Source: an uncultured Pelagibacteraceae bacterium (GTDB taxonomy: Bacteria; Pseudomonadota; Alphaproteobacteria; Pelagibacterales; Pelagibacteraceae). Taken from it: a stretch of DNA of 50,735 bases. Position numbers and translations under genes: made by a program. The stretch is taken from the NCBI GenBank assembly GCA_902526085.1, contig CABZJN010000008.1, positions 1 to 50,735 on the forward strand, in the 5' to 3' direction. The notes beneath the pieces were generated by a model. The model made no database searches. It saw only the letters and a list, made by a program, of their open reading frames with translations, and had not been told where the DNA came from. Positions 9,831-18,226 of this stretch are shown here, piece by piece. The stretch's first letter is position 1; the number at the start of each line of letters is the position of its first letter.

Positions 9831-11255
9831 ATGAGTCAAATTGATACAAAAATTGGTCCAAAAATCAAAGCTTTTAGAAGGCAATTAGGAATTCAAGCTA
9901 ACAAATTAGCAGAAGAAATGTCTATTTCACCAAGCTATTTAAATCTAATAGAGAGTGGAAAAAGAAAAATTGATGGAGACTTGCTTTTAAAGGTTTGTGA
10001 TAAACTTAAAATAGAGCTTTCCGATCTTACAAGCAAAACAGATATAAATCTTGAGAATAATATTTCTGAATTGTTGGGTGATGAACTTTTTGAGGATCTT
10101 GATATTCTTGGACCAGAAGTAAAGGATTTAGTAAATACAAATCCAAAAATTGCCAAGGCTTTAATAAAACTAGGTGATAACTTTAAACAAAAAGATCATG
10201 AAATTTTTAACAAATTAGAAAATATTTCAGGTAAAATTATTGATGGAAGAAAAAACGCGTTTCCTGGAGAAGTAATTTCAGATTTTTTACAAGAAAATAA
10301 AAATTTTTTTCCAAAATTAGAAGAATTTGCCAATAATATATTTGATAAAGTAAAACAAAATAATAGAACAAGATATATTGCCTTATGTCAGTTTTTAAAA
10401 GACGAATATGGTATAACTGTAAAAGATGTAATACCTAAAGAAGGAAAACCATTCTCAAAGATATATAAAGTAAAAGACAAAGAATTGCTGTTATCTGATT
10501 ATCTTTCACTTGAAACAAAAAAACTTTTTGCTGCAGCACAAATTTCACAAGAAGGTGCATCAAAAGAAATTAATGAATACCTTACAACATTTAATTTTCC
10601 AACTGAAGAATCAAAAAAATTAACAAGAGTTGCGCTTTTAAATTATTGTGGTGCTGCAATATTGATGCCCTACGCTCTTTTTCATAAAGAATGTAAAGAA
10701 TTAAAATATGATTTAGAACTTTTACAAAATACATTTGCAACCTCTTTTGAGCAGGTAGCTCACAGAGTAACATGTTTACAAGATCCAAAACTTCCTGGAA
10801 TACCTTTTCATTTTTTAAGAGTAGATGTTGCTGGAAATATTTCAAAAAGATTTTCATTATCAGGTATAGAGATACCAAGATATGGAGGTGCTTGTCCAAG
10901 ATGGAATGTCTACTCAGCTTTTTCAAGACCAGGTGTTATTCAAGCAGCGGTTAGTAAAATGACTAATGGAGAGAAATATGTTTGTATTGCAAAAACTGTT
11001 GAAAAGGGTGTTGGAAGGTATGGACAAAAAAAAAGTATGTTATCAATAGGTCTTGGTTGTGAAGCAAAATATGCAAAAGAATTTGTATATACTGAAAACT
11101 TAGATCTCAGTGACAAAAAATCTGAATTAGCTATTGGAGTATCATGTAGAACATGTGACAGACTTGATTGTTCTCAGAGAGCTTTCCCTCCTCTTCATAA
11201 AAAATTTGATGTAGATATTAATTCTAGAGGAGTTTCGGTTTACGTTAATGAGTAA
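9831..11255 (+). CDS. XRE-type transcriptional regulator of the ScfR/RamB/PrpR (short-chain fatty acyl) family
   Basis: The 474-residue protein starts with an XRE helix-turn-helix (residues 8-62, with SISPSYLNLIESGKRKI). A middle region follows that resembles the IrrE/DUF955 fold; its HExxH-type zinc motif is not evident. The C-terminal DUF2083 domain ends in a cysteine cluster, CRTCDRLDCSQRAFPPL. In mycobacterial PrpR these cysteines bind an iron-sulfur cluster and the domain senses acyl-CoA. Family members control the glyoxylate, methylcitrate or propionyl-CoA pathways. It is divergent from aceA across a repeat-rich region. The inferred job is to adjust the glyoxylate bypass to short-chain acyl-CoA. 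Confidence 0.88.
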   Translation: MSQIDTKIGPKIKAFRRQLGIQANKLAEEMSISPSYLNLIESGKRKIDGDLLLKVCDKLKIELSDLTSKTDINLENNISELLGDELFEDLDILGPEVKDLVNTNPKIAKALIKLGDNFKQKDHEIFNKLENISGKIIDGRKNAFPGEVISDFLQENKNFFPKLEEFANNIFDKVKQNNRTRYIALCQFLKDEYGITVKDVIPKEGKPFSKIYKVKDKELLLSDYLSLETKKLFAAAQISQEGASKEINEYLTTFNFPTEESKKLTRVALLNYCGAAILMPYALFHKECKELKYDLELLQNTFATSFEQVAHRVTCLQDPKLPGIPFHFLRVDVAGNISKRFSLSGIEIPRYGGACPRWNVYSAFSRPGVIQAAVSKMTNGEKYVCIAKTVEKGVGRYGQKKSMLSIGLGCEAKYAKEFVYTENLDLSDKKSELAIGVSCRTCDRLDCSQRAFPPLHKKFDVDINSRGVSVYVNE

Positions 11256-11263
11256 AATATAGC

Positions 11264-12421
11264 TTACTGCTGTCTTTGCCTTTTCTTTGAAATAAGCTGA
11301 GTAAGAGAGTCTACCATCAAGTCTGAAGCTTTAAATATTTCATTTGCTTTAAACTCATGAGACATATTTTTTTCCTCATTTGTCTTATCTTCTATGATTA
11401 TTCCTTTATCGGGTGAATTATCCTTTATATATATTAAAATTAACCACTCATCGTCTGTAGATTCGTCCCATTTAATAAAAATTTCTCCTGTCTCAAATCT
11501 TTTATCTATACATCTAAAAATAGACATATGTCTTGTGATATATCTTTTGTTTAATTGGAAAACTAGGCTATTAGCACTTCTATAAAAACTTTCCAAAGCA
11601 AACTCAATTTTTTGTCTCGCTAAATTATATTCTCTTTCTTTTTGAAGGAGTGCAGATCTATCATCAGCTTCATCCGTCTTAACGCCAAGTGCCTCAACTC
11701 TTTCTCTAATTTTTTGATCTCTTATTAATCTATATTTATTTTTTAATTTCTCTATTCTTTGTTGAAGTTCCCCGTAATCTTCTCTTTTTTCCCTTAAAGA
11801 AATTTTTTCAAGTTTCTCTAATTCTTTTACCTCTCTTATTCTAAATCTTTCAATCTGTTTTTGAACTTTTAATTCTTGTAAAAATTTCTTTTGTCTCTCT
11901 GATTGTTCTTTTCTTAAAAGAGCTTGTTCTTTTCTTAAAAATAATTTTAAGTCTTTTGCTCTTAATTTTTCTAATCTTTTTTCATCTTTTAGTTGTTGCT
12001 CCTTAAGTTTTAATTGCTTTTCCTCTTGTAATATCTTTTGTTTTTTTATTCTTTCTTTTTCTTTTTCTTTTTTTTCAATTTCAATTAATTTTAACTTTCT
12101 TTTTTCGTCTTTTCTTTGAGATTTAAATTCATTAATTTTTCCATCAATAGAATTAAAGAATTTAGAGATACCCCTGTCAATTGCAAAAATATCAAATTTA
12201 ACTTTAACATTTAATTTTGATTTTATTTTTTCCTCTACTCTTACTGACTTTGTGATTAAATTATCTTTTGTCTTCTTTTTGAGAACTAACTTCTTGCTTC
12301 TATTTTTTTTTCTTCTAGTCTTAAGATTTTTCCTCTTCTTCTTTACTTTTTTTTTTATTTTTGAGGTTATTTTGCTAATTTTTTTTTTCTTGTTAACTTT
12401 TTTTTTTTTATTTTTTTTCAT
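11264..12421 (-). CDS. Lysine-rich coiled-coil protein, unknown function
   Basis: A 385-residue protein with three zones. Residues 1-65 are extremely basic, mostly Lys with some Arg, Ser and Asn, like a histone H1 tail. Residues about 100-250 form a long charged coiled coil rich in Lys, Glu, Arg, Leu and Gln. Residues about 265-385 look globular (YITRHMSIFRCIDKRFETGE, WDESTDDEWLILIYIKD). No family is recognised. The basic tail suggests nucleic-acid or membrane-surface binding. A run of 12 A residues (codons 5-8) could allow slippage or hide a sequencing error. An 8-bp inverted repeat (TATTACTG / CAGTAATA, 12422-12449) lies just upstream. The ORF sits 30 nt downstream of cfa on the same strand. 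Confidence 0.7.
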   Translation of the reverse strand: MKKNKKKKVNKKKKISKITSKIKKKVKKKRKNLKTRRKKNRSKKLVLKKKTKDNLITKSVRVEEKIKSKLNVKVKFDIFAIDRGISKFFNSIDGKINEFKSQRKDEKRKLKLIEIEKKEKEKERIKKQKILQEEKQLKLKEQQLKDEKRLEKLRAKDLKLFLRKEQALLRKEQSERQKKFLQELKVQKQIERFRIREVKELEKLEKISLREKREDYGELQQRIEKLKNKYRLIRDQKIRERVEALGVKTDEADDRSALLQKEREYNLARQKIEFALESFYRSANSLVFQLNKRYITRHMSIFRCIDKRFETGEIFIKWDESTDDEWLILIYIKDNSPDKGIIIEDKTNEEKNMSHEFKANEIFKASDLMVDSLTQLISKKRQRQQ

Positions 12422-12451
12422 TATTACTGGTATTAATTTATCAGTAATATT

Positions 12452-13639
12452 TTAATAAATATAGTCCCGCGTATTAGGAACAGAGTTATTATCCTTAGCT
12501 AATTGTAATTGAAATACAACCTGATCTCCCCATTTAAATGCCATTTCGCAACTAGCTAAGTAAAATTCCCACATTCTAAAAAATTTTTCGTCAAACATAT
12601 CTAAAACTGTATCTTTTTTTGATAAAAATCTTTCTTTCCAATTTCTTAGAGTGTGAGCATAATGCATTCTAAGTACCTCGATATCAGACACTATAAGACC
12701 AGACTTTTCAATTGGTTTTGATATCTCACTTAAGCTAGGCGTGTAACCACCAGGAAAAATATATTTTTGTATCCATGGTTGCGGATCTCTCGGAGGCATA
12801 GAGGAACCAATTGTATGAATTAGTGCAATTCCTTTTTCATTCAAAAGCTGAAATACTTTATTAAAATATGTTCTATAAAAATTTCTACCAACATGCTCAA
12901 ACATTCCGACACTCACAATTCTATCAAACTTCTCGTTTAATTGTCTGTAATCAATGAGCTTAAAGTCTACTTGATTTGATAAATTCATTTCTTTCGCTTT
13001 ATTTTGACTATATTCAAATTGATTTTCAGACAATGTTATTCCTGTAACACTGGCATTTGTCTCCTTTGCTATTGCTAATGCTAATGTTCCCCATCCTGAA
13101 CCAACATCTAAAACTTTTTGGTTTGGTTGGATGTTTAGCTTTTTTATAATATGGTGAATCTTATTGCTTTGAGCTTGTTCAAGAGTATCACTATCATTTT
13201 TAAAATAAGCACAAGAATATTGTCTATTTTTATCTAAAAATAAATCATAAAGTTTTTCAGATATATCATAATGATGTGCAACATTTTCTTTTGATTTTAT
13301 TATTTTATTTAAATTCGTAAGATATCCAAATGTACCTTTTATTTTTTTTATTACCGCTCCATATGAATTTATATTTCCTCTACCAATATTTTTAAAAGCT
13401 AAATCTAAAAAGTCTGTAAGTGTACCGTTTTCTATTTGCAGAGATCCATTCATATATGCTTCCCCAAAGTACAGGTCGGGATTTATAAGTAACTTTTGCA
13501 TTAGTTTTTGGTCAAGAAATCTAATTACGATAGGTTTTTCTTTTGTTGGATTACCTATAACGTATTTTTTTGAATTTGAGTCTATAAGTTCAAAACCATC
13601 ATGCTTAAATAAATTATTTAAAAAACTTATTAAACTCAT
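12452..13639 (-). CDS. cfa: Cyclopropane-fatty-acyl-phospholipid synthase family methyltransferase
   Basis: CFA synthases transfer a methylene group from S-adenosylmethionine to double bonds of membrane lipid acyl chains. The 395-residue protein has an N-terminal lipid-binding region (about 1-110, with PDLYFGEAYMNGSLQIENG). The methyltransferase domain contains the SAM motif VLDVGSGWGTLA near 176-187. HYDISEKLYDLFLD precedes it, and GMFEHVG, QKYIFPGGYTPS and MWEFYLASCEMAF follow. All match the CFA family. The upstream DHDPS-like gene ends 2 nt before its ATG, so the two are cotranscribed. Related enzymes make other lipid modifications, so the exact product is not certain. Confidence 0.88.
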   Translation of the reverse strand: MSLISFLNNLFKHDGFELIDSNSKKYVIGNPTKEKPIVIRFLDQKLMQKLLINPDLYFGEAYMNGSLQIENGTLTDFLDLAFKNIGRGNINSYGAVIKKIKGTFGYLTNLNKIIKSKENVAHHYDISEKLYDLFLDKNRQYSCAYFKNDSDTLEQAQSNKIHHIIKKLNIQPNQKVLDVGSGWGTLALAIAKETNASVTGITLSENQFEYSQNKAKEMNLSNQVDFKLIDYRQLNEKFDRIVSVGMFEHVGRNFYRTYFNKVFQLLNEKGIALIHTIGSSMPPRDPQPWIQKYIFPGGYTPSLSEISKPIEKSGLIVSDIEVLRMHYAHTLRNWKERFLSKKDTVLDMFDEKFFRMWEFYLASCEMAFKWGDQVVFQLQLAKDNNSVPNTRDYIY

Positions 13640-13641
13640 TT

Positions 13642-14526
13642 TTATGCCGCCTTTAATATCTCCATATTAAAATTTAGTTTTTCAAGATTTGATAATAAAT
13701 CATTTTTTTCTGCTTGATCTAATAATTTTAATGGAGGTAAAAGATACCCATATATTGAATTTTTTTCTGCCATAAGAGTATGGAGACTTGAAATTAAGTT
13801 ATATTTGTCGAAAGATTTTCTTACATCACACAAATTTTGATTAGATGATATATCTAGATTATTCTGGAAATTATCATAAATTTTTCTAGCTAAGTGACCT
13901 GTAACATTTGTTGTTGCAGTAATTATACCATGACATCCCAATTCTAGCCCTTTTAATAATTTTGCCTCAGAACCTGGGAAAATCGAAAAATTTTTAATTT
14001 TCAAAGTTTCAAATAAATTATAACTGCTATCCTTTACACCAATAATTTGATCAGGGAATTTTTGAACCAAATTTTCCACACATTGAACACTAAATTTATA
14101 TCCACAAAGTTTTTCAAAATTATATAGAATAATTTTACAATCATTAATCTCTTTTATGATTCTAGAATAGAAATTGATCACATCTTCGTCTCCATACTTA
14201 TAATAAGCCGGTGGCATTATTAAAAAATTATTAAAACCCATAGATTTAGAAATTTTCATTAAATTTATTGTATCGATTAAAGAATTGAGACCAGTTCCAA
14301 TTATAAATTTACTTTTATGTCTACTCTTAGGTAGCTCATTTATTAATTGAATTTTTTCACTTAAAGATATTAGTTGAGACTGTCCAGTGCTCCCAAAAAA
14401 AACAACACCGTGACACCCTAAATCAATGACATTTTCAGCATGTTTAATGGTATTTTTAATGTCTAATGCTAAATTTTTATCTAAAACTGATAAACTAGCA
14501 GCATATACACCTTTAATTTGTTCCAT
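13642..14526 (-). CDS. DHDPS/N-acetylneuraminate lyase superfamily aldolase
   Basis: This (beta/alpha)8 Schiff-base aldolase has about 294 residues. It contains the GSTGQSQLISLSEK substrate loop, the catalytic Tyr in KIILYNFEK and the Schiff-base Lys in IIGVKDSS. These are the three landmarks of the superfamily. I start it at the ATG at 14524-14526 (MEQIKGVYAAS); the only upstream alternative is a TTG two codons earlier. It sits 2 nt upstream of cfa and away from lysine genes. It diverges from canonical DapA, so a sugar-acid or keto-acid aldolase is as likely as dihydrodipicolinate synthase. Confidence 0.8.
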   Translation of the reverse strand: MEQIKGVYAASLSVLDKNLALDIKNTIKHAENVIDLGCHGVVFFGSTGQSQLISLSEKIQLINELPKSRHKSKFIIGTGLNSLIDTINLMKISKSMGFNNFLIMPPAYYKYGDEDVINFYSRIIKEINDCKIILYNFEKLCGYKFSVQCVENLVQKFPDQIIGVKDSSYNLFETLKIKNFSIFPGSEAKLLKGLELGCHGIITATTNVTGHLARKIYDNFQNNLDISSNQNLCDVRKSFDKYNLISSLHTLMAEKNSIYGYLLPPLKLLDQAEKNDLLSNLEKLNFNMEILKAA

Positions 14527-14574
14527 TACCAAAATTTATATAAAAATTCAAATTAGTAAAGGTTATAAAAACAT

Positions 14575-15528
14575 ATGAATATACTTGTTATACAAAACCG
14601 TATGGGTATTGGAGATATGGTAATTTTCTTACCTTTTATAGAAGCAATCTCTAAAAAATATAATTCACCAATTACTCTATTAATAAAAGAGAGCACAAAA
14701 GCTAAGGAATATACAAAAAATTTAAAATTTTTAAAAAATATAATTTACTTAAAAAGAGATAATAAAAACGATGAGCACAGTGGTATATCGGGTTTTTTTA
14801 AATTAAAAAATGAAATTAAAAATAATTTATTTGATAAAGTTTTTATATTTAATTCATCGCTAAGATATAGACTTGTTTGTAAAAGTGCGGGGATAAAAAA
14901 TATATATCAATACCCGTTATTTGAGAAAAAAGAACAACACATTATCGATGCAGCAAATCAATTGCTAGATAAGATAAATTTAAAAGTTGAAAGCAATCCT
15001 CAAATAAAAATTAATGAGAGTTTAGTAAAATTAGCTGCTCAGAGACTTTCTATTTCAAAACATAAAATTAATATTTTACTTGGAATAGGTGGCTCTGGTC
15101 CCTCTAAAAGAATTCCAGCTGATAAATTTAAAAAATTCATAGAACTAGCTATTAAAAATTATGACTGTATGTTTTATTTAGCAACAGGCAAAAATAAGGA
15201 GGAACAATCAATACTTAATAGTATATTGTCATCATATAAAGAAATTTGTATTCCTTTGGATAATAATTCAATTTCTGAAATTTTGCCAATTATAAAGAAT
15301 TGTAAAATAGCAATATGTAACGATTCAAGTTTCAGTCACCTATCAGCTGCTTTAGGCGTTCCTACAATAGTTTTAATGAGTGATACACCCTTATTGTATG
15401 GCAGCTATAGTCCAAATATGTATCCTATAATACCTGATGGTATGGATTTTGTTTCACATAATTCAAGAGGTAAAGAAAAAATTAATCCAAAAAAGATTTT
15501 TACAAAATTTAAATCAATTATTAACTAA
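14575..15528 (+). CDS. Glycosyltransferase family 9 (heptosyltransferase-like)
   Basis: The 317-residue protein begins MNILVIQNRMGIGDMVIFLP, the N-terminal Rossmann strand and GxGD motif of ADP-heptose:LPS heptosyltransferases. The second domain contains LLGIGGSGPSKRIPADKF near 170-187 and the NDSSFSHLSAALGVPTIVL motif near 254-272, which binds the sugar nucleotide. Family members add heptose or related sugars to lipopolysaccharide core at the inner face of the membrane. It is divergent from the DHDPS-like gene and its 3' end overlaps the convergent J-protein gene by 8 nt. The acceptor is unknown. Confidence 0.82.
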   Translation: MNILVIQNRMGIGDMVIFLPFIEAISKKYNSPITLLIKESTKAKEYTKNLKFLKNIIYLKRDNKNDEHSGISGFFKLKNEIKNNLFDKVFIFNSSLRYRLVCKSAGIKNIYQYPLFEKKEQHIIDAANQLLDKINLKVESNPQIKINESLVKLAAQRLSISKHKINILLGIGGSGPSKRIPADKFKKFIELAIKNYDCMFYLATGKNKEEQSILNSILSSYKEICIPLDNNSISEILPIIKNCKIAICNDSSFSHLSAALGVPTIVLMSDTPLLYGSYSPNMYPIIPDGMDFVSHNSRGKEKINPKKIFTKFKSIIN

Positions 15529-16030
15529 TATTTTTTATCACAATATCTTTTGCTTCATTCACTATCGATGCAAGTCTAGTTAGTTCTGGACTTACATCTG
15601 GATGGATTTTTTTCATAATAGACTTATAAGATTTCATAACTTGTTCTTTGGTATATTTTATGTCAGATTTTAAATTTAGTATCTTATATGCTTCATCTAA
15701 TGATATGCTCTGTTTGTTTACAGATTGGTTAAAATTATTAAAATTAAATCTACCTGAATTTCTTAAAACTCTGAAAAGTCCCCATAATCTAAGAAGTTGA
15801 AATAAAGATATTCCAGCTTTTGTTTTTATCAACGGTAAGATTGCAAGCACGAAAGGTAATGAAAATATATATCTTCCCGCATAAGCCATAATAACAGCCA
15901 ATACTATCGCAGAAATAATTATTAATACTCTTATAAATCTTGAAATTTTTTTAGCAGAAGTTCTGGCAAACCAAGTTAGAAGAACATATACAACGACAAA
16001 AATAATCAGTGTTATAAAAAAAATATTCAT
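15521..16030 (-). CDS. Membrane-anchored J-domain protein (TIM14/DjlC-like)
   Basis: A 169-residue protein with two to three hydrophobic segments (about residues 2-20, 34-50 and 55-68). A C-terminal J-domain follows (about 108-169). The HPD triad is in MKKIHPDVSPELT. Short J-proteins with N-terminal membrane helices and a C-terminal J-domain resemble mitochondrial Tim14/Pam18, and similar proteins are common in alphaproteobacteria. It should recruit DnaK to the cytoplasmic face of the inner membrane. The partner is unknown. It is the second membrane J-protein in the window. Confidence 0.82.
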   Translation of the reverse strand: MNIFFITLIIFVVVYVLLTWFARTSAKKISRFIRVLIIISAIVLAVIMAYAGRYIFSLPFVLAILPLIKTKAGISLFQLLRLWGLFRVLRNSGRFNFNNFNQSVNKQSISLDEAYKILNLKSDIKYTKEQVMKSYKSIMKKIHPDVSPELTRLASIVNEAKDIVIKNIS

Positions 16031-16048
16031 ATATTAATTTAATTCAAA

Positions 16049-18124
16049 ATGAAACTACCACAGCTTGAAAAGAAAACTGAAATAAAATCTTGTCACAATA
16101 AGTCTTGGACAGACGATTATAGTTGGATTCATCAACCAAATATTCTTGAGGTTTTAAGGGATAGCTCAAAACTTTTGCCTGAAGTAAGAAAATATTTAGA
16201 AGATGAAAATGAATATTTTTCAGACCAAATGAAAGATACTAAAAAAATCCAAAAAAAACTTTTTGATGAAATAAAAGCAAGAATCAAACTTGATGATGAG
16301 TCACTCCCTTACAAAGACAAAAACTATGAGTATTGGACTAAAACTACAGCTAAAGGAAATTACTCGATTAAATTAAGAAAAAAAATTGGTGAAGAACAAA
16401 TTGAAGAAATTTGGAATGGTGATAAAGAGAAGGAGAAACTTAAAACAGAATATTTTGGTTTAGGTGACCTAGAGGTAAGCTTTAATGATGAGTATCTTGG
16501 ATATTCTTTAGATTTGAAAGGATCTGAATATTATACAATTTATATAAGAAGCATAAAATCTGGAAATTTAGTCACTGAAAAAATTGAAGAAACGAGTGGT
16601 AGTATCGAATTTAGTTTGGATGATAAATATATATTTTACTCTAAATTAGATAAACATCACAGGCCTAGAACTATTTATAGACATGAAATTGGATCGGCAA
16701 CAAAAGATGATTTATTAATTTTTGAAGAAAAAAGCGAAGCATTCACTGTTGGGATTGGCCTTAGTTCAGATGAGAAATATTTCATAATTACAAGTTCTGA
16801 CCATAATACTTCAGAACAATATTACTTTGAAGTTAATGAAAATAATCCAAATCCTAAATTAATCCAAACGAGAAAAAGTGGAATAATATATTCGATTAAT
16901 TCTTGGGATGACTATTTTTATAAACATACTAACGAAAATGCTGAAGATTTTAAGATTGATAGATGTAATAACTTAGTTGAACAAAAATGGAAACCATTTG
17001 TTAATGCAAAAGATGAGGTATTGATAGGAGGTTTAGTGTTTTTAAATAATTGGATAATTCGATCTGAAACATCTAATGCACTTGGAAAAATAATTTTACG
17101 TGATCCAAAGACAAATCAAGAGGAAGAGATTATTTTTAGCGACGAAAAAGTAATTGTTCCAAGTATATCATTAACTCAAAAAGATAAAAACACAGATAAT
17201 GTATATTTATCGTATTCTTCACCTAAAACACCAGGGAGGACTTTTTTATATAATTTAAAATCAAAAGATAAAAAACTTGTTAAAGAACAAGAAATTCCAT
17301 CTGGACACAATCCAGATAATTATATTGTGGAGCGTCTTGAGTGCCCATCTCATGATGGAAGAATGGTTCCTTTAACTATTACTAGACACAAAGATACTAT
17401 TTTGGACGGTTCATCAAATCTATTACTTTACGGTTATGGATCATATGGAAATTCAATGTCTCCAGGATTTTCTTCTGCCCGATTAAGTTTAATAAATAGA
17501 GATATAATCTGGGTAACAGCACATATTAGAGGTGGGATGGAAAGAGGGATGAAATGGTGGAAAGAAGGAAAGCTTTTAAATAAAAAAAATACCTTTGAAG
17601 ATTATATAGCTGTTGGAAAATATTTGATTGAAAAAAAATATACTTCAAAAAGTAAAATTATAGGGATGGGTGGTTCCGCAGGTGGATTACTTATGGGAGC
17701 AGTTGTAAATCAAGCTCCCGAACTGTTTTTAGGAGTAATAATGGCTGTACCATTCGTAGACTCATTAACAACTAATCTTGACCATTCACTGCCTTTAACA
17801 GTTGGGGAGTTTGATGAATTTGGAAATGCAAAAGATAATAAAGATCATTTTGATTATATTTATTCATATGCTCCGTATAACAATATAAAAAAAATGGATT
17901 ATCCTCATATTTTAATTACTACAAGTCTAAGTGATAATAGAGTTTTATTTGATGAACCTGCAAAATTTACTGCAAAATTAAGAGATTATAAAACAGATAA
18001 TAATTTATTATTATTAAAAACTGAAATGAATGCTGGTCATGGAGGAAAATCTGGCAGAGATGGCGCAATTGAAGAAATAGCCATTGATTATAGCTTTGCT
18101 TTAAAAATTACTGAAAAATATTAA
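16049..18124 (+). CDS. ptrB: Oligopeptidase B (S9A serine peptidase)
   Basis: PtrB cleaves short peptides after Arg or Lys. The 691-residue protein has an N-terminal seven-blade beta-propeller (about 75-400) that excludes large substrates. A C-terminal alpha/beta hydrolase domain follows. The catalytic triad is visible as Ser543 in GMGGSAGGLLMG, Asp629 in SLSDNRV and His664 in NAGHGGKSG. WVTAHIRGGMERG is also conserved. No signal peptide is present, so it acts in the cytoplasm. The length is normal for oligopeptidase B. It lies 102 nt upstream of hsp20 without an obvious terminator between, but hsp20 has its own promoter. Confidence 0.93.
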   Translation: MKLPQLEKKTEIKSCHNKSWTDDYSWIHQPNILEVLRDSSKLLPEVRKYLEDENEYFSDQMKDTKKIQKKLFDEIKARIKLDDESLPYKDKNYEYWTKTTAKGNYSIKLRKKIGEEQIEEIWNGDKEKEKLKTEYFGLGDLEVSFNDEYLGYSLDLKGSEYYTIYIRSIKSGNLVTEKIEETSGSIEFSLDDKYIFYSKLDKHHRPRTIYRHEIGSATKDDLLIFEEKSEAFTVGIGLSSDEKYFIITSSDHNTSEQYYFEVNENNPNPKLIQTRKSGIIYSINSWDDYFYKHTNENAEDFKIDRCNNLVEQKWKPFVNAKDEVLIGGLVFLNNWIIRSETSNALGKIILRDPKTNQEEEIIFSDEKVIVPSISLTQKDKNTDNVYLSYSSPKTPGRTFLYNLKSKDKKLVKEQEIPSGHNPDNYIVERLECPSHDGRMVPLTITRHKDTILDGSSNLLLYGYGSYGNSMSPGFSSARLSLINRDIIWVTAHIRGGMERGMKWWKEGKLLNKKNTFEDYIAVGKYLIEKKYTSKSKIIGMGGSAGGLLMGAVVNQAPELFLGVIMAVPFVDSLTTNLDHSLPLTVGEFDEFGNAKDNKDHFDYIYSYAPYNNIKKMDYPHILITTSLSDNRVLFDEPAKFTAKLRDYKTDNNLLLLKTEMNAGHGGKSGRDGAIEEIAIDYSFALKITEKY

Positions 18125-18134
18125 TATTTTTAGT

Positions 18135-18162
18135 ATTGAAATTTAGAAATTAAATACCATAT
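18135..18162 (+). promoter_or_regulatory. Heat-shock (sigma32-type) promoter of hsp20
   Basis: ATTGAAA (18135-18141) resembles the sigma32 -35 CTTGAAA. TACCATAT (18155-18162) follows after 13 nt and matches CCCCATNT at six of eight positions. The predicted start, about 6-8 nt downstream, coincides with the first base of the leader hairpin at 18168. The arrangement parallels the groES promoter. Confidence 0.55.
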
Positions 18163-18167
18163 GTTTA

Positions 18168-18222
18168 GTGTAAGTCGCCTGAATGGGGCTTACATAAATT
18201 AACTTGCTTTAACAAAAGGAGT
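18168..18222 (+). ncRNA. ROSE-like RNA thermometer in the hsp20 leader
   Basis: Two hairpins fill the leader. The first (18168-18195) pairs GTGTAAGTC plus CC with GGGGCTTACAT around a TGAAT loop, with one bulged G (18177). The second (18202-18222) pairs ACTTGCTTT with AAAGGAGT around an AACA loop. G18206 is bulged opposite the ribosome-binding sequence. Known ROSE thermometers have a U(U/C)GCU motif pairing with AGGA and a bulged G. TTGCT (18204-18208) and AGGA (18217-18220) fit this rule exactly. The element should block translation at low temperature (inference). Confidence 0.6.
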
Positions 18223-18226
18223 AATT

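Noticed and set aside
12422..12449. Inverted repeat TATTACTG/CAGTAATA between cfa and the Lys-rich gene as a terminator
   Set aside because: The stem is short and AT-rich with a 12-nt loop and no T run; it may be chance in this base composition.
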